Origin: Brienomyrus brachyistius
Lineage: Eukaryota > Chordata > Actinopteri > Osteoglossiformes > Mormyridae
NCBI RefSeq assembly: GCF_023856365.1
Contig: NW_026042458.1
Span: 62,001 to 126,000, forward strand
Reading direction: 5' to 3'
DNA length: 64,000 nt
Positions 11,924 to 22,022 of this stretch are shown piece after piece (the stretch's first letter is position 1; every line of letters begins with the position of its first letter). The notes beneath the pieces are model-generated. The model was not told the origin of the DNA and did not search any database. It saw only the letters and a program-made list of their open reading frames with translations. The position numbers were made by a program, and so were the translations under genes.

Positions 11924-13003
11924 CCCCCTGCGGCCCCAGAGCCCGAGCAGCCGTCTCCGCTGCCTGCAGCTACCGCGCCCACGTCCGAGGCGCTTTCCCT
12001 GCCTGCAGCTCCCGGGCAGGCGCCCCCTCTGCAGCCTGCAGCTCCAGTCCCTGGCCCCACTCCAGTCCCTTCTCCCCCTGTGACTCTGGTACCCTCACCC
12101 CGACGAGCCCGACCCCGGCCACGGGTCCTTATGTCTGTGTCCCATAAGGGGAGAGGACACAGACGCACGGCTGGGGTCCCACCCGCCCAGCCCCCTGGCT
12201 CGCCCTCCCTCGCCGGCGCTAGGGCTTGGTCGGCGCCTGCGGGTCCTGGCCCTCCGGGTCGGCTGTCGTCTGCGGGTCCCCCTCCGCGGCCTCGTCGCCC
12301 TGCCTCGGTCCCTCCTCCGGCGTCTTATCGGTTGCCTGCGGGCCCCCCGACGGCGGCTCCTCATTCGCCTGCTGGTCCTCCCGCTCTGGCGTGTCGGAGG
12401 ACGTCGCCGTCTGCTGCGGCTCCCCCTCTCTCCTTGCCCTCGCCAGGGTCCCTTCCAGCTCCTTCGTCCCCTTCCCTGGTCTCCCCTCCGACTCCCTCCT
12501 TCGTCCCTGCGTCTGTCCCTCACCCCATCTCCTCGGCCCCTCCGGCTCCGGCCTCCCGGCCGCCTGCAGCCCTTCCGGCTGCCTCCCGTCGCCCGCTGGG
12601 TCTCCCTCGGGCTCCTCTTGGTTCCCCCTCCTTCTCTCCCTGGCCTCCCGTCTTTGTCCCTCCTGCCTCTGCTCCCCCTCGCTTTGTTCCTCCTGTCTCT
12701 GTCCCTCCTCTCTTTGTCCCTCGTCCCTCTGGCTTCTGCTCCTCTTTCCCCGATGTTCCCTTCGTTCACTCCCGGTCCTTTTGTCCTGCCTGTTCCCTCC
12801 GTGTCCCCCTTTCTGATCTGTTTCTCTGCCTTTCCTGTCTTATGTCAAGTCTTGTCCTGGCTCCTTCCCCTGTGCCAGTTCTGTCTGTCCGTTCTGTTCC
12901 CTGTCCCTCATTAATGAGGTTTTATATAGATATACATATATGCCCGGCTTGTCCGCTCCTCGTGTGTGCCACGCCCCCTGATTACCCACGTGTGCTTCCC
13001 TGA
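11921..13003 (+). CDS. proline/serine-rich ORF of a dispersed repeat
   Basis: A 360-codon open frame, extremely rich in Pro, Ala and Ser, with no folded domain. It ends in CATPPDYPRVLP, exactly like the minus-strand ORF at 38419-38739, and the flanking nucleotides ('gcgtggcacacac', 'gatcagggaagcacacgtgg') are shared. This is therefore part of a repeat family, perhaps the tail of a retroelement polyprotein or just GC-rich filler. The opposite strand is also open (12095-12769), so openness alone is weak evidence. In the mirror copy one extra base splits the frame. It ends about 170 bp before the satellite. Confidence 0.35.
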   Translation: MPPAAPEPEQPSPLPAATAPTSEALSLPAAPGQAPPLQPAAPVPGPTPVPSPPVTLVPSPRRARPRPRVLMSVSHKGRGHRRTAGVPPAQPPGSPSLAGARAWSAPAGPGPPGRLSSAGPPPRPRRPASVPPPASYRLPAGPPTAAPHSPAGPPALACRRTSPSAAAPPLSLPSPGSLPAPSSPSLVSPPTPSFVPASVPHPISSAPPAPASRPPAALPAASRRPLGLPRAPLGSPSFSPWPPVFVPPASAPPRFVPPVSVPPLFVPRPSGFCSSFPDVPFVHSRSFCPACSLRVPLSDLFLCLSCLMSSLVLAPSPVPVLSVRSVPCPSLMRFYIDIHICPACPLLVCATPPDYPRVLP

Positions 13004-13168
13004 TCGTCTCCTGCTTTGCCCGATTACTTTGATTAGTCATGACCTATTTTAAGTCCTGGTCTTACCTGTTTGCCCTGTCCGTCATTGTAGTTTGTCAATG
13101 CCTGCGTTCCGTCCTGCTCTACCCGCTCCGTTTCCCCGATTAAAGACCCGTTTTCACAAACACAAAAA

Positions 13169-16100
13169 ATTGGTTCAGATAGGCGACGGACAATCTGATT
13201 GGCTCAGATAGGCGACGGACAATCTGATTGGCTCAGATAGGCGACGGACAATCTGATTGGCTCAGATAGGCGACGGACAATCTGATTGGCTCAGATAGGC
13301 GACGGACAATCTGATTGGCTCAGATAGGCGACGGACAATCTGATTGGCTCAGATAGGCGACGGACAATCTGATTGGCTCAGATAGGCGACGGACAATCTG
13401 ATTGGCTCAGATAGGCGACGGACAATCTGATTGGCTCAGATAGGCGACGGACAATCTGATTGGCTCAGATAGGCGACGGACAATCTGATTGGCTCAGATA
13501 GGCGACGGACAATCTGATTGGCTCAGATAGGCGACGGACAATCTGATTGGCTCATAGGCGACGGACAATCTGATTGGCTCAGATAGGCGACGGACAATCT
13601 GATTGGCTCAGATAGGCGACGGACAATCTGATTGGCTCAGATAGGCGACGGACAATCTGATTGGCTCAGATAGGCGACGGACAATCTGATTGGCTCAGAT
13701 AGGCGACGGACAATCTGATTGGCTCAGATAGGCGACGGACAATCTGATTGGCTCAGATAGGCGACGGACAATCTGATTGGCTCAGATAGGCGACGGACAA
13801 TCTGATTGGCTCAGATAGGCGACGGACAATCTGATTGGCTCAGATAGGCGACGGACAATCTGATTGGCTCAGATAGGCGACGGACAATCTGATTGGCTCA
13901 GATAGGCGACGGACAATCTGATTGGCTCAGATAGGCGACGGACAATCTGATTGGCTCAGATAGGCGACGGACAATCTGATTGGCTCAGATAGGCGACGGA
14001 CAATCTGATTGGCTCAGATAGGCGACGGACAATCTGATTGGCTCAGATAGGCGACGGACAATCTGATTGGCTCAGATAGGCGACGGACAATCTGATTGGC
14101 TCAGATAGGCGACGGACAATCTGATTGGCTCAGATAGGCGACGGACAATCTGATTGGCTCAGATAGGCGACGGACAATCTGATTGGCTCAGATAGGCGAC
14201 GGACAATCTGATTGGCTCAGATAGGCGACGGACAATCTGATTGGCTCAGATAGGCGACGGACAATCTGATTGGCTCAGATAGGCGACGGACAATCTGATT
14301 GGCTCAGATAGGCGACGGACAATCTGATTGGCTCAGATAGGCGACGGACAATCTGATTGGCTCAGATAGGCGACGGACAATCTGATTGGCTCAGATAGGC
14401 GACGGACAATCTGATTGGCTCAGATAGGCGACGGACAATCTGATTGGCTCAGATAGGCGACGGACAATCTGATTGGCTCAGATAGGCGACGGACAATCTG
14501 ATTGGCTCAGATAGGCGACGGACAATCTGATTGGCTCAGATAGGCGACGGACAATCTGATTGGCTCAGATAGGCGACGGACAATCTGATTGGCTCAGATA
14601 GGCGACGGACAATCTGATTGGCTCAGATAGGCGACGGACAATCTGATTGGCTCAGATAGGCGACGGACAATCTGATTGGCTCAGATAGGCGACGGACAAT
14701 CTGATTGGCTCAGATAGGCGACGGACAATCTGATTGGCTCAGATAGGCGACGGACAATCTGATTGGCTCAGATAGGCGACGGACAATCTGATTGGCTCAG
14801 ATAGGCGACGGACAATCTGATTGGCTCAGATAGGCGACAGACAATCTGATTGGCTCAGATAGGCGACGGACAATCTGATTGGCTCAGATAGGCGACGGAC
14901 AATCTGATTGGCTCAGATAGGCGACGGACAATCTGATTGGCTCAGATAGGCGACGGACAATCTGATTGGCTCAGATAGGCGACGGACAATCTGATTGGCT
15001 CAGATAGGCGACGGACAATCTGATTGGTTCAGATAGGCGACGGACAATCTGATTGGTTCAGATAGGCGACGGACGATCTGATTGGCTCAGATAGGCGACG
15101 GACGATCTGATTGGCTCAGATAGGCGACGGACGATCTGATTGGCTCAGATAGGCGACGGACGATCTGATTGGCTCAGATAGGCGACGGACGATCTGATTG
15201 GCTCAGATAGGCGACGGACGATCTGATTGGCTCAGATAGGCGACGGACGATCTGATTGGCTCAGATAGGCGACGGACGATCTGATTGGCTCAGATAGGCG
15301 ACGGACGATCTGATTGGCTCAGATAGGCGACGGACGATCTGATTGGCTCAGATAGGCGACGGACGATCTGATTGGCTCAGATAGGCGACGGACGATCTGA
15401 TTGGTTCAGATAGGCGACGGACAATCTGATTGGTTCAGATAGGCGACGGACAATCTGATTGGTTCAGATAGGCGACGGACAATCTGATTGGTTCAGATAG
15501 GCGACGGACAATCTGATTGGTTCAGATAGGCGACGGACAATCTGATTGGTTCAGATAGGCGACGGACAATCTGATTGGTTCAGATAGGCGACGGACAATC
15601 TGATTGGTTCAGATAGGCGACGGACAATCTGATTGGCTCAGATAGGCGACGGACAATCTGATTGGCTCAGATAGGCGACGGACAATCTGATTGGCTCAGA
15701 TAGGCGACGGACAATCTGATTGGCTCAGATAGGCGACGGACAATCTGATTGGCTCAGATAGGCGACGGACAATCTGATTGGCTCAGATAGGCGACGGACA
15801 ATCTGATTGGCTCAGATAGGCGACGGACAATCTGATTGGCTCAGATAGGCGACGGACAATCTGATTGGCTCAGATAGGCGACGGACAATCTGATTGGCTC
15901 AGATAGGCGACGGACAATCTGATTGGCTCAGATAGGCGACGGACAATCTGATTGGCTCAGATAGGCGACGGACAATCTGATTGGCTCAGATAGGCGACGG
16001 ACAATCTGATTGGCTCAGATAGGCGACGGACAATCTGATTGGCTCAGATAGGCGACGGACAATCTGATTGGCTCAGATAGGCGACGGACAATCTGATTGG

Positions 16101-16232
16101 CTCAGATAGGCGACGGACAATCTGATTGGCTCAGATAGGCGACGGACAATCTGATTGGCTCAGATAGGCGACGGACAATCTGATTGGCTCAGATAGGCGA
16201 CGGACAATCTGATTGGCTCAGATAGGCGACGG
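13169..16232 (+). repeat. 29-bp satellite, left block, about 105 units
   Basis: The unit is CAGATAGGCGACGGACAAT plus CTGATTGGCT (29 bp), almost invariant. Exceptions: a 26-bp unit at about 13535-13560, a single 'gacagac' variant near 14838, and a block of variants at about 15026-15610 ('ggttc' units, then about 12 'acgatc' units, then about 8 'ggttc' units). Each standard unit contains CTGATTGGCT, whose reverse complement AGCCAATCAG matches the NF-Y CCAAT-box consensus. No spacers, so it is not a CRISPR. Confidence 0.98.
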
Positions 16233-17860
16233 CCAATCAGATTGTCCGTCGCCTATCTGAGCCAATCAGATTGTCCGTCGCCTATCTGAGCCAATCAGAT
16301 TGTCCGTCGCCTATCTGAGCCAATCAGATTGTCCGTCGCCTATCTGAGCCAATCAGATTGTCCGTCGCCTATCTGAGCCAATCAGATTGTCCGTCGCCTA
16401 TCTGAGCCAATCAGATTGTCCGTCGCCTATCTGAGCCAATCAGATTGTCCGTCGCCTATCTGAGCCAATCAGATTGTCCGTCGCCTATCTGAGCCAATCA
16501 GATTGTCCGTCGCCTATCTGAGCCAATCAGATTGTCCGTCGCCTATCTGAGCCAATCAGATTGTCCGTCGCCTATCTGAGCCAATCAGATTGTCCGTCGC
16601 CTATCTGAGCCAATCAGATTGTCCGTCGCCTATCTGAGCCAATCAGATTGTCCGTCGCCTATCTGAGCCAATCAGATTGTCCGTCGCCTATCTGAGCCAA
16701 TCAGATTGTCCGTCGCCTATCTGAGCCAATCAGATTGTCCGTCGCCTATCTGAGCCAATCAGATTGTCCGTCGCCTATCTGAGCCAATCAGATTGTCCGT
16801 CGCCTATCTGAGCCAATCAGATTGTCCGTCGCCTATCTGAGCCAATCAGATTGTCCGTCGCCTATCTGAGCCAATCAGATTGTCCGTCGCCTATCTGAGC
16901 CAATCAGATTGTCCGTCGCCTATCTGAGCCAATCAGATTGTCCGTCGCCTATCTGAGCCAATCAGATTGTCCGTCGCCTATCTGAGCCAATCAGATTGTC
17001 CGTCGCCTATCTGAGCCAATCAGATTGTCCGTCGCCTATCTGAGCCAATCAGATTGTCCGTCGCCTATCTGAGCCAATCAGATTGTCCGTCGCCTATCTG
17101 AGCCAATCAGATTGTCCGTCGCCTATCTGAGCCAATCAGATTGTCCGTCGCCTATCTGAGCCAATCAGATTGTCCGTCGCCTATCTGAGCCAATCAGATT
17201 GTCCGTCGCCTATCTGAGCCAATCAGATTGTCCGTCGCCTATCTGAGCCAATCAGATTGTCCGTCGCCTATCTGAGCCAATCAGATTGTCCGTCGCCTAT
17301 CTGAGCCAATCAGATTGTCCGTCGCCTATCTGAGCCAATCAGATTGTCCGTCGCCTATCTGAGCCAATCAGATTGTCCGTCGCCTATGAGCCAATCAGAT
17401 TGTCCGTCGCCTATCTGAGCCAATCAGATTGTCCGTCGCCTATCTGAGCCAATCAGATTGTCCGTCGCCTATCTGAGCCAATCAGATTGTCCGTCGCCTA
17501 TCTGAGCCAATCAGATTGTCCGTCGCCTATCTGAGCCAATCAGATTGTCCGTCGCCTATCTGAGCCAATCAGATTGTCCGTCGCCTATCTGAGCCAATCA
17601 GATTGTCCGTCGCCTATCTGAGCCAATCAGATTGTCCGTCGCCTATCTGAGCCAATCAGATTGTCCGTCGCCTATCTGAGCCAATCAGATTGTCCGTCGC
17701 CTATCTGAGCCAATCAGATTGTCCGTCGCCTATCTGAGCCAATCAGATTGTCCGTCGCCTATCTGAGCCAATCAGATTGTCCGTCGCCTATCTGAGCCAA
17801 TCAGATTGTCCGTCGCCTATCTGAGCCAATCAGATTGTCCGTCGCCTATCTGAACCAATT
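16233..17860 (-). repeat. 29-bp satellite, right block in inverse orientation, about 56 units
   Basis: The same unit in reverse complement, starting abruptly after 'gcgacgg' at 16232. A 26-bp unit at about 17381-17406 matches the left-block one but lies three units deeper from its edge. The variant block of the left array is absent. It ends with a 'gaaccaat' unit mirroring the left start. Confidence 0.98.
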
Positions 17861-18024
17861 TTTTGTGTTTGTGAAAACGGGTCTTTAATCGGGGAAACGG
17901 AGCGGGTAGAGCAGGACGGAACGCAGGCATTGACAAACTACAATGACGGACAGGGCAAACAGGTAAGACCAGGACTTAAAATAGGTCATGACTAATCAAA
18001 GTAATCGGGCAAAGCAGGAGACGA

Positions 18025-19108
18025 TCAGGGAAGCACACGTGGGTAATCAGGGGGCGTGGCACACACGAGGAGCGGACAAGCCGGGCATATATGTATATCT
18101 ATATAAAACCTCATTAATGAGGGACAGGGAACAGAACGGACAGACAGAACTGGCACAGGGGAAGGAGCCAGGACAAGACTTGACATAAGACAGGAAAGGC
18201 AGAGAAACAGATCAGAAAGGGGGACACGGAGGGAACAGGCAGGACAAAAGGACCGGGAGTGAACGAAGGGAACATCGGGGAAAGAGGAGCAGAAGCCAGA
18301 GGGACGAGGGACAAAGAGAGGAGGGACAGAGACAGGAGGAACAAAGCGAGGGGGAGCAGAGGCAGGAGGGACAAAGACGGGAGGCCAGGGAGAGAAGGAG
18401 GGGGAACCAAGAGGAGCCCGAGGGAGACCCAGCGGGCGACGGGAGGCAGCCGGAAGGGCTGCAGGCGGCCGGGAGGCCGGAGCCGGAGGGGCCGAGGAGA
18501 TGGGGTGAGGGACAGACGCAGGGACGAAGGAGGGAGTCGGAGGGGAGACCAGGGAAGGGGACGAAGGAGCTGGAAGGGACCCTGGCGAGGGCAAGGAGAG
18601 AGGGGGGAGCCGCAGCAGACGGCGACGTCCTCCGACACGCCAGAGCGGGAGGACCAGCAGGCGAATGAGGAGCCGCCGTCGGGGGGCCCGCAGGCAACCG
18701 ATAAGACGCCGGAGGAGGGACCGAGGCAGGGCGACGAGGCCGCGGAGGGGGACCCGCAGACGACAGCCGACCCGGAGGGCCAGGACCCGCAGGCGCCGAC
18801 CAAGCCCTAGCGCCGGCGAGGGAGGGCGAGCCAGGGGGCTGGGCGGGTGGGACCCCAGCCGTGCGTCTGTGTCCTCTCCCCTTATGGGACACAGACATAA
18901 GGACCCGTGGCCGGGGTCGGGCTCGTCGGGGTGAGGGTACCAGAGTCACAGGGGGAGAAGGGACTGGAGTGGGGCCAGGGACTGGAGCTGCAGGCTGCAG
19001 AGGGGGCGCCTGCCCGGGAGCTGCAGGCAGGGAAAGCGCCTCGGACGTGGGCGCGGTAGCTGCAGGCAGCGGAGACGGCTGCTCGGGCTCTGGGGCCGCA
19101 GGGGGCAC
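18025..19108 (-). pseudogene. mirror copy of the proline-rich ORF, frame split
   Basis: This is the right-arm copy of 11921-13003. A C run of six instead of five (near 18605 on plus as G) shifts the frame. The 5' part (to 18212) therefore runs into another frame, and the original ending is found in a separate frame, 18025-18594. The single-base difference could be real or a homopolymer error. Confidence 0.5.
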
Positions 19109-19148
19109 TTATTTTATTATATAAAATAAGTGTCACACAACCGGGGTG

Positions 19149-19793
19149 ACATGCCTTGCCTGCTTGTGGGATGAGGAAGACTCAGGGACTGGAAATGGGA
19201 TTAAAACTGAAGATGTGCTCATTCCTTTGTGTATTTACAAATTTTCCTTCCGTCAGACATGAGGAGTTTGCTGCTATATTTGGCACTAATAGAGATTCTG
19301 ATGCTGCTATTTTTATTGTCTATTAGTTTGTTATTATTTACAAGTTCTGTTGTGTTTTTGCATTTTTCTCTTCTGGTTAATTAACTGCTGTCTGATTGCT
19401 GTGAAGTATGAGTGTGGTGAGTAAGACTCAGGGACTGGAAGTGGGATTACAACTGAAGATAACATGCTTATTCCTTTTTGTATTGTTTACAAATTTCCTT
19501 CCGTCAAACATGAGGAGTTTGCTGCTATATTGTGCACTAACAGAGATTCTGATGCTGCTATTTTTATTGTTTATAAATGTGTTATTGTTTCCAAGTTGAG
19601 TATTCAATAAATGCTAAATTGAGAAATTTTGTGTATCGTTTGTTATTATTAGTGTGATATTTTACCATGCAAATAGAGGGGAAAACGTCCAATTATCGGC
19701 CAAAAAAAATCAGCAGCATATATCGGCCATCGCCTGACCCTGACTCCTAAATATCGGCATCGGCTATTGAAAAACCCATATCGGTCGACCTCT
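19149..19793. mobile_element. mirror copy of the hAT-related relic
   Basis: Reverse complement of 11236-11880, including the internal duplication. Confidence 0.5.
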
Positions 19794-19833
19794 AGTAACA
19801 GTACATTCTGTCCAATTCATCCATCGAGTTAAG

Positions 19834-20100
19834 TCACACACCCACTTGAGGGGGCACTCCGGCAGACGTGAGGATGGGGATGTTCTTTCCGCTATAACAT
19901 CCACTGCAGAAGTACATCTCGCTCCTGTTCACAGGGCTTACTTCAATGATGAAGCAGGGCTGGTTGTCTGGACAAGTGAAGTTGTCCTGCTGCTGGGTCT
20001 CGGTGCCGTTTTTCCACCTAAGCTTGAAGGTGGAAATGTGTTCCAACTTGGTCCCTGGGACTGCAGCATAGCCAAACATCGCGAGCAGCGTCGGCCACAC
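19834..20100 (-). CDS. mirror copy of the possible Ig V-like exon
   Basis: Reverse complement of 10929-11195 with the same 88-codon open frame. One base differs just upstream (20125; GAC against GAT). Function is unknown, as for the left copy. Confidence 0.3.
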   Translation of the reverse strand: MWPTLLAMFGYAAVPGTKLEHISTFKLRWKNGTETQQQDNFTCPDNQPCFIIEVSPVNRSEMYFCSGCYSGKNIPILTSAGVPPQVGV

Positions 20101-20148
20101 CCACCACCAGAACCATCACACCGTCCTATACACATAAAGAAGAACTAA

Positions 20149-21813
20149 AACATAGAGTGTTGTGACAATCTATGCGTTAATGTTTGGCAGCATAGGTGAT
20201 TCGTTAAAATTATACCGAAGAATGGAAAATGTGATATTTAGAATATTTTTTGCCATTTAGTAGCTAATTTAAGCACTTACCCAATGCCTCAATTTGTTTT
20301 AGGTCAGTAATGTCTGAGCCAAAAGAATGAATGTATGAATTTAATACAATTCACCCACTCCCACCCACACACAAATCTGAAATTCAATTTATTAAGACAC
20401 TTCTTAAACATTAGTGCATTAACAAAAAAGGAAAATCTTAAGAGATTCAGTAGGATTTTCTATGTTAGACTTAAGTTAATAGTTCAATAGTTTTTATATA
20501 TTTCAGTATACCAATTTGACTTTAATGTTGAAACAGATGCTAAAACATGGAATAATTTCATAACTAGAGAAACATGTTATTCACAAACACTAGCAAAGGT
20601 AGCTTATAGTTAAACTTACTTAAGTCAGCAAGTCAGGCTACAGTGTGTAAGAATTGTCGTAAACGATAATTTGTCTCAGTCTTACATGACAGAATAAGTA
20701 AACAGAAAATATAAAATGGCTGAAACAGCATCATTAACGCCAGCTACAGTAGAGGCGCAGAAAAGGTGTCATGACTGAAGTATTCCCAAACTTTGGAAGA
20801 CCGCATGCGAGCCTTTTTTGCCGCGTGTTTCTCCAGAGGCTCCGGAGCTCCGCTGGTTGACGCAGCCAAGTTGGCTCATGTGCAGGGGGACAAGCGGCAA
20901 ATTTCTTTTTTGCAGGGTGGTAGGTGATGTCTCATTAATATTTCTGAGAGAAGTGCTACATGATTGGCCAGTGCATGCCTTACAAAATGGTGCGGCACTG
21001 CATCCAAGCCTGCGGCACTCAGAGTCACAAATACAGTGGAAACCATTTGTAGTAATTACGTCTGTCTGGCTGATTTCCAACTAATTGATATTTGTATATT
21101 TATTACATGAATATAAGGTAATATAAGGTAATAGAAGAGGTATTTAATGGTTTTCCGTCTGAGGAATTTGCAAAAAACTGCAGTGCATGATGGGTCGGAT
21201 CTAAAGGCTGCCTAACGTCCTCATCTGTAGGACGACTTACATCAAGACTAGGAAGGTGCATAATGTTCATGCCTGGTTGCGTTTGTTGGTCCAGAAAGTA
21301 ATTCAATTTCGCCATGTAGGTTACGTTCTTAAAAACTGCTTGGAATATAGCCCGATTATATGCTGTGGGCCTTTTAATTTCTTTGTTTACCAGGTAGGCT
21401 ACCTTCTTTAAACTGCGTTTTGTTAGACTACATATTTAGGGAGGTCTTTATAAATTTATTGTAGTCTTTATAAATATGTACATAGTTTAGCCTAACCCAG
21501 CCACTTAAGGGAGCAAGCCAGCTCAACTAGGTGTCGGTCCCAAGCCCGGATTAATGGGGAGGGTTGGCGTCAAGAAATAAAGAGACTGTATCTTCACTGC
21601 ATGACTGATGTCAAAATGTGTGAAATATGTGGTTGTATAAATAAATTCATTAAAGTAGGTTAATGATTCTGTGCTGTCTAAATTGTATAGAAAATTTCTA
21701 CATATAGCCAAACAAATCTCCTCCTGTTTGAAAAGGCATAGAAAAAGCAATTTAGCCACTAAAACTTTACAGTTTTTGTGAGGGACAGTCGAATTCTCTC
21801 GTTAAGTTTTTTG
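20149..21813. other. no gene recognised (mirror of 9216-10880)
   Basis: Same content as the left-arm counterpart; no conserved exon seen. Confidence 0.4.
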
Positions 21814-21989
21814 TGATCCTGCACCTACACTTTGCCGGCCCCAGGAGGATGGGCTCCCCCTTTGAGTTTGGTCCCTCCCAAGGTTTCTTCCTTCTTGGGA
21901 GTTTTTCCATGCTATCGGCGCCTATGGCTTACTCACTGGGGGCTTTGGGTGGGCATGATATAAAGCAAAGCATTTTCCCTTCCAGTTTC
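21814..21989 (+). mobile_element. mirror copy of dispersed retroposon fragment
   Basis: Reverse complement of 9040-9215. Confidence 0.55.
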
Positions 21990-22022
21990 CTCCTCTGGTC
22001 CACATTGCAGGACCATCAGCCA

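Larger units (their letters stand above)
1..16232 (+). repeat. left arm of a 31-kb palindrome
   Basis: The whole segment reappears as its reverse complement in 16233-31024. Matching positions add up to 31025 at the outer edge, 31029 over most of the arm and 31028 near the satellite. The offsets trace to one CCAT unit and one C in a homopolymer. Outside the satellite I saw only a few substitutions, for example near 5098, 6320 and 10908. The arm reaches the window edge, so its outer limit is not seen. Confidence 0.97.

Noticed and set aside
12095..12769. 224-codon Arg/Gly-rich reading frame opposite the proline-rich ORF (and its mirror)
   Set aside because: It is the GC-rich antisense shadow of a repeat; no domain, and composition alone keeps it open.
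13169..17860. CRISPR-like array of 29-bp direct repeats
   Set aside because: Units are contiguous with no spacers and the surroundings are eukaryotic; it is a satellite.
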